Source of the DNA: Rugamonas sp.
GTDB taxonomy: Bacteria > Pseudomonadota > Gammaproteobacteria > Burkholderiales > Burkholderiaceae_D
Assembly (NCBI RefSeq): GCF_025354735.1
Contig: NZ_JANXMI010000134.1
Coordinates: forward strand, 1 to 64,000
DNA length: 64,000 bases
Direction: 5' to 3'
Shown here: positions 40,440 through 51,279 of the stretch, piece by piece
How positions within the stretch are numbered: position 1 is the stretch's first letter
Layout: each line of letters begins with the position of its first letter
Notes under the pieces: generated by a model
What the model saw: only the letters and a program-made list of their open reading frames with translations
Database searches by the model: none
What the model was told of the DNA's origin: nothing
Made by a program: the position numbers and the translations under genes

Positions 40440-41231
40440 GATGCTGCTCGGACTCAAGCAGGTGTTTCGCCTTCCGCTGCGCGCGCTGCAGGGCTTCGCT
40501 AGTGGTCTGGCCAAGCTCGGCATGCCCGATCTGCAGGTTCCCAACTACAACCCTGTGTCGCCGGGCGCGCGATCTGCAAGTGACGTTACCGATCTTGCGT
40601 AGGGGCGAGGCGCTGCATCTGGTCATCGACAGCACGGGGCCTGAAGGTATTTGGCGAAGGCGAATGGAAGGTACGCAAGCATGGCACCTCCAAGCGGCGT
40701 ACCTGGCGTAAGGTACACTTGGCGATGGACGTGAACACGGGCCAGGTTTGCGCAGCACTGATGACGCACCAAGGTGTTGGCGACGCCGCAGTGCTGCCCG
40801 CGCTACTTGATCATATCCCGCCCGATGTGCCGATCGATATCGTTGGCGGCGACGGCGCGTATGACACCAAAGCATGCCACGATGCTATTGCCGCCCGTGG
40901 GGCACCGCAGTCAATCCCGCCGCGCGAGGGCGCTGCGCTGTGGCACCAGCGTCTGCCGGGCGCAACATGGCGCAACGAAGCCATTAGCGCCATCGCTACC
41001 AGCAGCCGACGAAAATGGAAAGTCGCTAGCGGCTATCATCGGCGCTCGCTCGCCGAAACTTTGATGTACCGGTTGAAGGTGCTGACCGGTCGGGAGCTGG
41101 CCGCGCGAACGATAAGCGCGCAGGCAACCGAGGTAGCTGTTCGTGTCGGTGTCCTCAACCGCATGACCGCACTGGCCCGCCTCAGTCCGTCCGTATTGCG
41201 TAAAGTCAGCATGGGTTTGGGCAGATTGTAG
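40440..41231 (+). pseudogene. IS5-family transposase, C-terminal remnant
   Basis: MLLGLKQVFRLPLRALQGFASGLAKLGMPDLQVPNYNPVS... then frame change; 40719..41231 carries the DDE C-terminal part. Confidence 0.8.
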
Positions 41232-41624
41232 TCAGAATGAATTTATGCAACAGTGCCGATATCGTCTGTGTGGGCTCCGGTGTAGTGAGCTTCGAAGCGC
41301 AGTGTCTCGACCCGAGCACCGTGCAGGCCCAAAGCAGTCGGTACACCTGTCAGCATGTTTGCAAGGTATAGCGCCCCGACACGTGTTTGGAACACACCAC
41401 CGCCACCGTCGGTGGCAATCGTGCTTATGACTTGGGTACCCTGGAGGGCGCGCGTTGGGGCTTAGATTGCTTGCTCATTGAGAAGGGATTTCGACGCCAT
41501 TCGCACTCCTGCTGACGACCATAAATGGTTTTTAGAGAGCCATGATTTTAACCTCACTTTGGAACCTACCTGAAACAGTCCTTCGACCAAGGCTAACATT
41601 TCTTTTGGCCGCACCATGTCAAAA

Positions 41625-44348
41625 TCATGGTGTAGGTACAACTGCTGCTCCTGAGCTATCTAAATTTAAGCGATGAATCATCTCACGCTCATATGGGTAG
41701 ATAAAATCATTCTCAGGATGGCCATATGCGCGGAAACGAGATTGAGCGAAAATTGATATTCGATTTGCCGAATCTTGCGATAAAGCCCATGCTAGCGGCG
41801 GCTCGTGGAGCAGTCGTAGTTCCGTCGGTGCAACCCCATGCAAATGTTCTAGAGCTAAGACTTCTGGAGGACGTTCCATTTGAGCTTTATAGGTATCGTC
41901 CACTGCATTGAGAGTATCTTCCGTCATTGGCCAATAAATAAGATTGGACGGCTTAAGACGTCTGCGTAACTGCTCCATTGCCCAATCGGTACGCCCTTCA
42001 CGCGAATTCACCATGGCTTTTAATGGTGCTTGCAGTTGAGCGAGCAATCCAGGATCGGCATCATTGAGCACTTGCAATACGGGCCTTCCTTCAGCGGGAT
42101 TGCTCGTTATGACATAGGCCTTGATGCGATCAGCAGCTACGTGGTGATCGAGCAACCCGTCTATCACGTCCAGGAGAGTCACGATCCCCGAATTATCAGA
42201 ATATCCACCATCGACCAGTGACTGCTGCGTTACCATATAGCTTTTAGACCATGCGTTCCAGCCGTACACATCACGTGTACGCGGCGGACTGATATACGGG
42301 AAACGAGCACTATCTATCGCATCGGATAGCAATGACTGCCCGAATACTGCACAGTAGCCGTCGTTCGGGCAAAGTAATGGCTGACTCATTACCACCCGTC
42401 GACCATCCTGCACAGATGTGGAGTTGAATAGAACTAGGGGCTCCGTACCATCCACTTCCCCAGCGCGTTTAGCACGGGTGTTGCTGAATGTGTCGACTAT
42501 CGGCCCGATATGCGGCTCGTTTTCCAATAACTTTCGATATTCACGCTTCCAAGATTGCATCAAAATTCCCGCTCTACTACGGAAATCATCCCATCCCGCA
42601 TCTTCAGATCGAAGCCATGTCGGCAACAAACTCAGTGGAATATCTCTAAATAATAAACGAATCATCATCGGCGATAAATAGTCTGCCGAGTTCAAATTGA
42701 CGAGTGGCTGAAGCAACCTCGCATAGCGTTCTTGCGGTACTTTACGCTCCCAGCATTGTTCGCGCAACTCTTTAGTCCAAGGAGCATCTCTACGGCTAGC
42801 GATATAAGTAGCGGTACCTAGAGCGCCACCTGAGACTGCGCTGATCGCAAATACTCTATCACCGAAGACACCGCAGGTTGCTGCGTCTACCGCAGCGAGC
42901 ATAGTGGCCGTATGTGCAGCAGCTCGAGTTCCTCCGCCGGCTGACGCGATGACAATAATCGGCTCTTGATCATTGCTACCGCCATGCAGCGCTTGCCATG
43001 AGTCGTATTGCTTCTGCACTATCGCCCCTGGCAGGCAAATTCCGGCACGGTCATTGCACAAATCGCTATTTAGAGCCACTTCTGGCTGGCGCAGTAGTAA
43101 CGGCGGAACATTAGAGATCAGGGTAATCGCTATAAACCCAGCAATTGCCATAAATCGAAGGACCAGTGGTATTGCAAAAAAGAACAAGAATGTTATCAAT
43201 ACACCGGCAATCAACCATAAAATCACCGCAGCTGGGGCAAACAGCAATTTCGCGGCTTGTTCTGGTACAAGCGCCGCTACGATGCAAAGCAGCACTACCA
43301 GCATTGAAGTACTAAGCACGGTCACCAGGCTACGCCATGGCAACCGAGGCGCTAGTCGCGTAGCCAGCCTTTTAAACGTCAACGCACGGTTGATATTTCG
43401 ATACCAACGTTTTCCTTTTCGATGCAAACCCGCATTGCGACGAAATATTACAAACACCAAATATAAAGCTGGCAGCATCATTGTCACAGGGACAGTCCAA
43501 ACCCAAGTTTGAGCTATAGTTGCCGATCTGGCCACCAAACCTATCTCGACGGTTGCTAAGCCAGTTAAGAATTCCATTACAACAATTGCTAACCCGCGCA
43601 ACCAACTGCGGACAGCAAATTGCCAAGCAAATATCGCATAACAAACGAAGATTCCTAGCCAAGGAACCGTAAAGGCCCACCCATCCATTCCAATGGTTGG
43701 CTGGATACTGCACAACACAACACCAATGCTACTTGCAGCAAATCCGATCGCAAGCTTCTTGCGCCCAAAAATCGAGCTAAAACGGAAATGTAGGAAGACA
43801 GGGCTAAGCAAAAGCAAAGCAATCACAACCAATACCAATTCTATGCTGGCTATAGATGCGGTCGACCTAGACGATTCAAGTAAAATGGTTGAAATTGCAT
43901 AAAAAGGCACTGCTCCGGCCAATCGAGGTATCCAGATTTCGATTTGCTTGGTAAATCGATTACTATTGCGCTCGTGTCCATTCCGATAACTAACCAGAAT
44001 TCGTGCTAAATACCAAATCGTTAACGCAAACACAAGCGACAAAAGTTCAAAAACTATAAATTGCAGTGCCGTTGCACGTACTCCATATGTGAGCCCGCAG
44101 CGGGCTTCATCGGTGCCACAAATTAGCAACAGCGCCTCTAGAAACTCCCCAGTTTGCGGTAATGCAAGTAGTACACCAATAAGCGACGCGGCAGTAACTG
44201 GCAACAAACAGCGCCGCGTGACATCACTCAGTGCGAATAAAAATTCCCACCAAGTACGCAATACGCTCGCATGTGCAGCAACGCCTGATTGGCTCTGAAC
44301 CATTTTTTCCGATGTCATAGCATCCTTGTTCTCGCAATTAATTGCCAA
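41625..44348 (-). CDS. Multi-TM patatin-like phospholipase protein
   Basis: Extensive hydrophobic N-terminal segments; patatin-like GGGTRAAAHTATML, AISAVSGGALGTA (Ser elbow) and SLVDGGYSDNSG (DGG) motifs. Confidence 0.75.
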   Translation of the reverse strand: MAINCENKDAMTSEKMVQSQSGVAAHASVLRTWWEFLFALSDVTRRCLLPVTAASLIGVLLALPQTGEFLEALLLICGTDEARCGLTYGVRATALQFIVFELLSLVFALTIWYLARILVSYRNGHERNSNRFTKQIEIWIPRLAGAVPFYAISTILLESSRSTASIASIELVLVVIALLLLSPVFLHFRFSSIFGRKKLAIGFAASSIGVVLCSIQPTIGMDGWAFTVPWLGIFVCYAIFAWQFAVRSWLRGLAIVVMEFLTGLATVEIGLVARSATIAQTWVWTVPVTMMLPALYLVFVIFRRNAGLHRKGKRWYRNINRALTFKRLATRLAPRLPWRSLVTVLSTSMLVVLLCIVAALVPEQAAKLLFAPAAVILWLIAGVLITFLFFFAIPLVLRFMAIAGFIAITLISNVPPLLLRQPEVALNSDLCNDRAGICLPGAIVQKQYDSWQALHGGSNDQEPIIVIASAGGGTRAAAHTATMLAAVDAATCGVFGDRVFAISAVSGGALGTATYIASRRDAPWTKELREQCWERKVPQERYARLLQPLVNLNSADYLSPMMIRLLFRDIPLSLLPTWLRSEDAGWDDFRSRAGILMQSWKREYRKLLENEPHIGPIVDTFSNTRAKRAGEVDGTEPLVLFNSTSVQDGRRVVMSQPLLCPNDGYCAVFGQSLLSDAIDSARFPYISPPRTRDVYGWNAWSKSYMVTQQSLVDGGYSDNSGIVTLLDVIDGLLDHHVAADRIKAYVITSNPAEGRPVLQVLNDADPGLLAQLQAPLKAMVNSREGRTDWAMEQLRRRLKPSNLIYWPMTEDTLNAVDDTYKAQMERPPEVLALEHLHGVAPTELRLLHEPPLAWALSQDSANRISIFAQSRFRAYGHPENDFIYPYEREMIHRLNLDSSGAAVVPTP

Positions 44349-44669
44349 AAATCAAGTTTAACTATACACAATACATTTCCATGGTGCAGTATTATTTGCT
44401 ATGTGATCACGTTTGTTGGAGCCGACACCACATTGATCCGCAGCGCCTGTATCAGTTGCCGTAGGAACTGACCCGGCCGCCCTCACTGGGCCTGCGTTTG
44501 CTTGGACCTGCCAAGGTCAACGAATCTTGGTAGCCTAGTTAATTTGGCGTCGGCGCGAACACCAGCACAATGTCGCTAAATAACGCCGATCAGTGATACC
44601 CTAAATTCAGTCTGCCTTCAGCTCCGGCTCAACGCCAGTAGGTCCCGAATCAGCAACGCAGCTATTATT

Positions 44670-44747
44670 TATTGGTCGAACTGATGCCATCGTGTTTTAT
44701 TGAACATGCTGATAATCTAAACTTAGCCATCGACCAACAAGTTGGTC
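44670..44747. repeat. TTGGTCG motif cluster and GACCAAC-AA-GTTGGTC palindrome beside tniQ
   Basis: ATTGGTCG at ~44671; palindrome at 44732-44747. Confidence 0.4.
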
Positions 44748-44838
44748 TTCTACAAGGAAGAAGCAAGCCCCATAGCTCGCCTATCTTACAATCCAGTGGG
44801 CAGCATGCCCCTTCGACGTCGGCCCGAACCGGCATCGA

Positions 44839-45921
44839 TTAGATGTTTACAACCCGCCGCTTAAGACAGATATCCCGCAGATGACTTTCGACCTCACTCA
44901 GTTGGGCTCCAACGCTGTTACACGCTGCCTTAAGGCTTTCCCCACCCATGAAAACCTGTATGGCCATGTCCCTAGGAAACCTCGCGATTGACTCATTGCT
45001 CACGCGCTTGTCGACCTCGTTCAGAACCTCCAGCGCATCATCCGAGGAAGGGTATAGAACGGCCAAAATCGCCGCGCAAGCCAGTCCTGGGTAAGAGACA
45101 TGTTTATCGACGCAGGCGCCGTCGATTTTGCGGACGTAGCTTTGTGGGCTTTTGGTTAAAATTTCTGGAAAATATTTGCTTAGCCAGCTATCTGGAAATT
45201 GCTCGGCGATCCAGTCACTGGCAACATGGCGTTTTCCGATTTCACCCACCCGAAGGCCGAGGATGCGACATCGTTCGCCAATGACCTGCGACCACGTTTG
45301 CAGGTGAAGCGGGCGGTCTCTTTGTAGCCAGTTTAAAAGGATGCGCTCCAAACGCAGCAATGCAGGATTACTAATCTCCTCCTCATCATTCAAGACAATG
45401 CCCTCCGCTCGCTTTGATATAAAGCTAGCAGGTTGCACGGCTGTTTTGACAGACTGCGACAACGGAATTCGGTGCTCAATACACCAGTGGACGCCATCGA
45501 TCTGATGCCACCGCCTCAAGTGGCTAAAACCACGAAATCCGAGGTCGAGCTTCGAACACTCTATACACCATCGGAACTTCGTCAAAGCGGTGCCAAAGCC
45601 GCGTCGAGCAATCGTCTGTTTTTGCTTGGACTCGTGTGGGCGGCCGTGGTAGTTTGATATCGGATACATCACGGGCAGCATTGAGTGTCTTGACGTGAAT
45701 ATATTTTGTTCTAGCCCGCAGGCGTTAGCTAATAACCATATAGGTGGCTGATGTCTCTTGTCGGTTGCACTATTCCTTAACAGCTTAATTGCCAGCTCAA
45801 CGGAAGTGATTCCGTTTACCTGGGCAAATCTTTCAAGGATCCCTGCTGCTAGTTCGTCTTTTAACGGTATCGGTATGTTGTGAATCAAATACTGCTCCGG
45901 TGGTAGATTTGCAAGACCCAA
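44839..45921 (-). CDS. TniQ family protein (second, shorter)
   Basis: TniQ-like zinc-binding motif FRWCIECSKLDLG...QIDGVHWCIEHRIPLSQ. Confidence 0.7.
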   Translation of the reverse strand: MGLANLPPEQYLIHNIPIPLKDELAAGILERFAQVNGITSVELAIKLLRNSATDKRHQPPIWLLANACGLEQNIFTSRHSMLPVMYPISNYHGRPHESKQKQTIARRGFGTALTKFRWCIECSKLDLGFRGFSHLRRWHQIDGVHWCIEHRIPLSQSVKTAVQPASFISKRAEGIVLNDEEEISNPALLRLERILLNWLQRDRPLHLQTWSQVIGERCRILGLRVGEIGKRHVASDWIAEQFPDSWLSKYFPEILTKSPQSYVRKIDGACVDKHVSYPGLACAAILAVLYPSSDDALEVLNEVDKRVSNESIARFPRDMAIQVFMGGESLKAACNSVGAQLSEVESHLRDICLKRRVVNI

Positions 45922-45972
45922 TCTTGCATTGCTGCTTGATTCCGGTCTGCTAATAATTTTTACAGATCCTGT

Positions 45973-47721
45973 CTAGCAGAACATATTTTTCTGATGCGGC
46001 GGTGTGGGCTCGTAGCTCAAAACTGATGACAATGTTTTTATCGTGGAAGGCCACTGCCCAGGATTTGCGATAGCTTTCCTGAGACCAGGCAGCGACCTGC
46101 TGATTTCGTCTAAGGACCGCGCCCCTGATGACGATAGCCAGGCCTCAGCGGCCACCTGCAACGCCGCTGCCATGCGCAGGTCGGCGTTCGCGATTCGCCT
46201 AGGGGCATGGTTTGATCCAACTTCCTTCGAGACACTCTCACACGAATGGCGAAGCCACTCTCTGTCATTGCGATAAAGCCAGGCATAGGCCGCTGGCTCC
46301 AGCTTACGCAAAGCCGCGATACCAATGTAGCTACGCAGATGCGCAATGTAACTCCACGATTGACGTGCCGCACTTCTCCGCTGCTCATGAAGGACCTCGT
46401 GCCATTTGTCCTGGAGGCCTGGTACGGTTCGAATAATCCGCGTCACTGTGCCGATGGAGGATTCGCAGACATCTGCAACCTCGACTTTACTAGCGCCGGC
46501 TTGAAGCATCGATACTGCAATCTCCCATTTCGGGACGAGAAGTTTCTTCGGTCTTCGCGGCGAAGGAATGTGCAATTTAGCTGCCCAAGCAGCCACTGTC
46601 GAATACGATACTCCAGCATACCTAGCAGCGGCCGTCATACTGATCTCTCCTGTTGCAACGGCGGTCAAAAGCTCAGCGTGTTTGCTCTGCAGCCCAAATT
46701 GAACTGGCAATTTGGGGAAGCTTTCGTCATCGCACTTTGCCCATTTTTGTGCGTTATCGTATTCGCCCTGAAATTCAGCAAGATTTTCAAACCAAAGGGA
46801 TATCCACACTAGATTTCGGAGCGGATGCGATGCAGCACGGCCAGACAGAATTCTCTGAAGCTGGACAGCTAGTAGATCGCTGCTTGCTTGATGATTTAGC
46901 CCTGGAAGTTTGATTGACCAAACGGCCAAATCATCAAGGTATGAACGGATTTTTGGCCATTGGATGCGGCCACTTCCATGCGTCATATGCAATGCTGCCA
47001 AACGGCCCCTGATCGTATATGCAACTTGCGCCGCGTCGGCGAATCGGCCGGCTTCATAGCACAGCAAGTCTGTACTAAGGCGGCTCAATTTTGACAACCA
47101 TTTGGCCTCCCTGGAAGTAGGCAGCAGCTGGTCTGAAATGTTTAAAGACGCACGTTCATCAATGACCGGCAAGGCCCATACGGATCGAAATAGTTGCTTT
47201 GCGCGCGGTGGATATACCGTCAAGGACATCTGATGTTGCACGCAAATCCAAACACCAGGTAATTGGTGGCTACGTCTCCAGTAAGGCCACCCATGACTGG
47301 ATAAATCACCGGCGACACAAGCTGGACATGCCTTTAAAGGATGAGCCGCTCCGAGGCCGCTTGTGAGTAAACCCAGTCGATACTTCAGGTGAGAAATTCC
47401 ATCCCCAAAGAGTGCGGTCTCGGCGACGTCACCGTGGGCCTTAGATTTGAACGGCAGATAAAAAGGTAGTAGGGTCATGCGTTGCATGATTACCTGAGCT
47501 GGCCCCAGGATACCGAAGCCGCGCTCCGCCAATGCCGTCAGGCGACAAGGAAAGTCATGCGCAAGGCCAGCACGTGCATCGCCAAAAAGCTGAACGCTAG
47601 TGTTTTTATCCAGGCCGTTGGCCGTCAGTCGATGATATCGGCTACACCAGCTAAATAATGTTTCGTCTGGTAGCGGCGCTAGACAAACAGGCAGATCTCC
47701 CTGCTCAACTTGCATTCTCAT
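45973..47721 (-). CDS. TnsD/TniQ family target-selection protein
   Basis: LPDETLFSWCSRYHRLTANG ... FGDARAGLAHDFPCRL ... KACPACVAGDLSSHGWPYWRRSHQLPGVWICVQHQMSL. Confidence 0.88.
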   Translation of the reverse strand: MRMQVEQGDLPVCLAPLPDETLFSWCSRYHRLTANGLDKNTSVQLFGDARAGLAHDFPCRLTALAERGFGILGPAQVIMQRMTLLPFYLPFKSKAHGDVAETALFGDGISHLKYRLGLLTSGLGAAHPLKACPACVAGDLSSHGWPYWRRSHQLPGVWICVQHQMSLTVYPPRAKQLFRSVWALPVIDERASLNISDQLLPTSREAKWLSKLSRLSTDLLCYEAGRFADAAQVAYTIRGRLAALHMTHGSGRIQWPKIRSYLDDLAVWSIKLPGLNHQASSDLLAVQLQRILSGRAASHPLRNLVWISLWFENLAEFQGEYDNAQKWAKCDDESFPKLPVQFGLQSKHAELLTAVATGEISMTAAARYAGVSYSTVAAWAAKLHIPSPRRPKKLLVPKWEIAVSMLQAGASKVEVADVCESSIGTVTRIIRTVPGLQDKWHEVLHEQRRSAARQSWSYIAHLRSYIGIAALRKLEPAAYAWLYRNDREWLRHSCESVSKEVGSNHAPRRIANADLRMAAALQVAAEAWLSSSGARSLDEISRSLPGLRKAIANPGQWPSTIKTLSSVLSYEPTPPHQKNMFC

Positions 47722-49147
47722 CGTTCATCTCCGGGGTCTCAACTGCTAACTTCTTCTTGCTACCAGAGCGCTGCTCCTGAGTGACTTTCCGGAATAGCGA
47801 TGCCCCGTCCAAAAGAGACTGCGCTGATACTGCAGTTCGCTTCGGCATTCGTAACACCTTTACTTCGCTGCCATTAGCTGATACCGATTCTGAGGAGCGT
47901 CGCAGCGTGCGGAGGGTGGCTTGCGCATCTATGCTTAACGTGCCCTCGATCAACGCGGCGGAGACATCAGAGGGAAATGCTTGAGCTTGAGTAGGCGATT
48001 TTGATTTAGCTCCAGCGGCGGCCGGCACCACATGGCGTTCAGTAAATGCACAAACTAAGTCGGGCCGCCGCTCCGTGTTGTGCGTAATAGCAAGTGAGGC
48101 TAGATCCTCGATGTCCTTGCGATATGCACTGTATGCACGACTACCAAATGCCAAACGCACCTCAGTCATTGTGACGACGGAGCGTCCGTGGTGTGCAGTC
48201 TCCCTATAGGCTTGTAGCAGCAGCTCGCGCAACGCGCGAAATAGGCCAGCCGTAAGCCTGTGCAATTCTTCAATCTCCGCGTCGGTTTCGATTTTGAAGC
48301 AATCAGGAGCGACCCTCAAATATTCCTTGATGCTATCGGACCATAATTCATCTTTCGCTGCTGGGGGTTCCACAACATAAGGCGCCGCCAGCAATCGATT
48401 TTTCTCCTCTTGCGGCCGCTGCAAGAGCTTGTTCACCAACGAATAATTAGCCACAAAAATTAACGGAACACCAAGACTAGCCAACATCATAATGAGCTGC
48501 GTTGTCTTCACGCTGGCAGTGCTGCTCTGCGTAAAAAACTGCATTTCATCGACAATTAGGGCGGACGTAGCTGTGGTGGAAAACCACAGCCTCACGTGCT
48601 CCATCAATGTCTTGTTATCCCGCTTCATGCTAACAAGAGCAACCGGGTTAGCGAGCTCTTCTAAGACCCCGCGTATAGACTGCTGGCCACCGATTCCGAT
48701 GCGTCGAACTGGACAAAGCGTCAACCGCTGGCAGTCACTTACGAACTGCCCCTTGTTGTCGAGGGCACAAATTCTTTCAAACGCTTTTACCAAAGAAGAT
48801 TTGCTAACGCCTGCCAGCCCTGTCAGGCAGCGAATGCTGTGAACCTCGCAGGGTGCCAATACTCCCGCGCTTCGCTGCCGATTGTAGTCCTTCAAAGTCG
48901 GAGAGGTCGATGCCGAAAAATGTGCGGCGTGGACTACGAACGATCGCAATATTTCGATATGCTGTACTCCTGGGACGAAGATCTCTTTCCAAGCTTGTTC
49001 AAGCCTGCGGCAGGCCTCTTCAAGATGCAGTGCTTGTAGCCCCTCTACCGGCTTCACAGCGAGGTAAGCTGCCTGCTTAATCACCTCGTCGCTATCAAGT
49101 TTACTGAACCATGAGAGCCATGGCGGTTGGCATTGTAAAGTGTTCAT
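47705..49147 (-). CDS. TnsC/TniB-like AAA+ ATPase
   Basis: CLTGLAGVSKSSLVKAFERI (Walker A-like), ALIVDEMQFF (Walker B), between tnsB and tniQ. Confidence 0.9.
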   Translation of the reverse strand: MNTLQCQPPWLSWFSKLDSDEVIKQAAYLAVKPVEGLQALHLEEACRRLEQAWKEIFVPGVQHIEILRSFVVHAAHFSASTSPTLKDYNRQRSAGVLAPCEVHSIRCLTGLAGVSKSSLVKAFERICALDNKGQFVSDCQRLTLCPVRRIGIGGQQSIRGVLEELANPVALVSMKRDNKTLMEHVRLWFSTTATSALIVDEMQFFTQSSTASVKTTQLIMMLASLGVPLIFVANYSLVNKLLQRPQEEKNRLLAAPYVVEPPAAKDELWSDSIKEYLRVAPDCFKIETDAEIEELHRLTAGLFRALRELLLQAYRETAHHGRSVVTMTEVRLAFGSRAYSAYRKDIEDLASLAITHNTERRPDLVCAFTERHVVPAAAGAKSKSPTQAQAFPSDVSAALIEGTLSIDAQATLRTLRRSSESVSANGSEVKVLRMPKRTAVSAQSLLDGASLFRKVTQEQRSGSKKKLAVETPEMNDENAS

Positions 49148-51270
49148 CGGCGACCACCTGCTCGAAGGTATTCGGCCACCTGTTGCGCTTCTTCGCGTGA
49201 CGCGCCCTTTGATCTTCGAGAGCGGCCAGACTTCACTTCCGACTGTTCAAATGGCTTGCCTGTGTAGTCTTGGAAGGCCGTCTCGTACTGTGCTTTTACC
49301 GCCAAGCGATGCGATTTCAGTTCCAGCTTCGCGTCGCGTCTGATTTGTTGCAGCTGCTCGATCTCCAAGACCGAAATATAGAGCTGTTCCTGCCCATCTC
49401 GTATAGCCAACATAGCGTCTACTTGGACTAAATGCCCTCCTATGTCTACCCATAAGTGGCGTACGCAAGTATCCAAAATATATCCGGTTAAGACGTAGCG
49501 GCCCAAGTCATGCGCTTTCTGCAGGATTCCAGATTGCTTCAGCTCCTCGGATTCAAATCGTGAATCCTTGAAATACACGGCATCATCGCGCACGGTCACT
49601 TCTACCGGCAAAAGACAAGCACGCACCGCCTCATCGAAAACGGTAGGTATAGAAACGTTTCGGCCTTTGCTATCAAGGTACTTCCAAAGGCCGACCGGAG
49701 TAGGAAATACATTCTCACTCAACGCGAGGTTGTTGAGCCGGTCGGTAACGTCAATGCATTGGTTGTCGGCGATCGTACGCATGATTTCCTGCACAGCGAT
49801 CTGCGGAATCGTCAGCCTAGTCTCCAAATAATGCGGCTTGCCTTTTTGGTTAACCTGCTTGGGATGGGTAGTCTCGATGGAGGCCTTGGACTGTCCAGAA
49901 TAACTTGGGGCCGCCTCTTTGATCATCGCATTTAGCCCTTCAATTGCGAGCTCGGCCTTTGCTGTACTACCTGGTCCCCGATCATTAACGATGTGCGGCG
50001 AGAGGCCAATGCTTGGCCAATCATCGTGGCAGATATCAATTCCAAACAGGCCGCAAAATTTCATCTTATCGATCGCGGCGCAAAATAAAGCCATGCGATA
50101 CGCAGCTGCGGTTTCGGATCCAAACGAAAAGCCAATACCTACAATCATTCCCGAGGTGATACAGCGGATGCGCACTACCCACAGAGGCGGTAGGTGACTG
50201 CCTTGGAGGTAGCCCTTTGCCACTTGTATGCAGCAATAAGCGTCCTGCTCTGTTCGCTCCATTAGATTACCTACACTTTCAGCAAAGCGTCCCTGCGAAT
50301 GCCACAAGGTGTCTCGGCCGCCTGCGTATCCATATTTATAGGTCTGTCTCACCTCAAGGGGGAACTCCAAATTCACGCGATAAGCAAATTGTCCGAAGGA
50401 GGGAAATGGCCTTCCCGCCGGATGAACAAACACCTTTCTGCCAGATGATTTATTTTGAACAACACAGCCGAAAACGGAGATTAATGTACGGTGATAGATA
50501 CGGTTGAAATGCTGACCTGGGCCAGCGAACGTTCTGTACCCCTCCAACATCCTTTTGATCATCTCAGGATCATTGGCGTTGTAGCCATGATTCGCGCCAT
50601 ATAGCCGGGAAGGGCGTCCAAATTTCTTCTGACGTCCGCTTCGATCCCAACGTCCAATGCGATTTACAGCGTAATGCAGTGCCCATCGGCTGAGGCCAAA
50701 GCAAACGTATGCATAGAATGCAATTCTCAACCGCATTTCGTTCTGCCTCGGCTTGCATGCCCTTGCATGTGCGTTAATGACCGCATCAGGGGCATCAGCT
50801 GTCAGTACTTGGTCGAGGTTTTGCACCAGTGGCCATAGATGCAGCATCGTCTGATCGATACGCTGGTCATGGCTTCTTTTTCTCGTTTTGCCATGCAGTG
50901 AATAAGCCCTAAGTTCATCAATCGATAAACTTGCTAACCAAGGCGGAAGCTCTTCCTGGTGCTCACACGGCGCTATTAGCCCTGCGTCAACCCCTTGCTC
51001 AAAACTGTAGCGCGATAAATAGTGTAGGACGGGCTTGAACGCGAACGACGGCCGCGATGAAGACTTCGCTGACTTATGTGAGATGGGCGGAGCAGTACCC
51101 ACGTCAGCGAGGCCTGCGTCCATGAGGTTTTTCTCCGATAATTCGGAGGGACCGAACTCGACCAACAGTACGCGCTGCTTCGCGGCGTCGCTCCGTAGTA
51201 GATGATAGACCCGTCCTTTTTTAAGCGTTTCGAAGCCTTCAAACGCGCAGAGCTGAGTACCTGTTTGCAT
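49144..51270 (-). CDS. TnsB-like DDE transposase (Mu/TnsB family)
   Basis: GIDICHDDWPSIGLSPHIVNDRGPGSTAKAELAIEGLNAMIKEAAPSYSGQSKASIETTHPKQVNQKG (DDE region), Mu-type C-terminal beta barrel VDAMLAIRDGQEQLYIS. Confidence 0.9.
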   Translation of the reverse strand: MQTGTQLCAFEGFETLKKGRVYHLLRSDAAKQRVLLVEFGPSELSEKNLMDAGLADVGTAPPISHKSAKSSSRPSFAFKPVLHYLSRYSFEQGVDAGLIAPCEHQEELPPWLASLSIDELRAYSLHGKTRKRSHDQRIDQTMLHLWPLVQNLDQVLTADAPDAVINAHARACKPRQNEMRLRIAFYAYVCFGLSRWALHYAVNRIGRWDRSGRQKKFGRPSRLYGANHGYNANDPEMIKRMLEGYRTFAGPGQHFNRIYHRTLISVFGCVVQNKSSGRKVFVHPAGRPFPSFGQFAYRVNLEFPLEVRQTYKYGYAGGRDTLWHSQGRFAESVGNLMERTEQDAYCCIQVAKGYLQGSHLPPLWVVRIRCITSGMIVGIGFSFGSETAAAYRMALFCAAIDKMKFCGLFGIDICHDDWPSIGLSPHIVNDRGPGSTAKAELAIEGLNAMIKEAAPSYSGQSKASIETTHPKQVNQKGKPHYLETRLTIPQIAVQEIMRTIADNQCIDVTDRLNNLALSENVFPTPVGLWKYLDSKGRNVSIPTVFDEAVRACLLPVEVTVRDDAVYFKDSRFESEELKQSGILQKAHDLGRYVLTGYILDTCVRHLWVDIGGHLVQVDAMLAIRDGQEQLYISVLEIEQLQQIRRDAKLELKSHRLAVKAQYETAFQDYTGKPFEQSEVKSGRSRRSKGASREEAQQVAEYLRAGGRR

Positions 51271-51279
51271 AGGAACCCC

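Larger units (their letters stand above)
37626..41257 (+). mobile_element. IS5-family element interrupted by an IS66-family element; transposase is pseudogenised
   Basis: Ends GGCGTTGTTGCATAAAT (left) and reverse complement GGCACTGTTGCATAAAT (right); transposase pieces at 37742..37960 and 40440..41231 on either side of IS66. Confidence 0.75.

Noticed and set aside
41258-41624. Possible degraded gene between the IS5-like element and the patatin-like gene
   Set aside because: Only short ORFs without recognisable motifs; cannot support a specific call.
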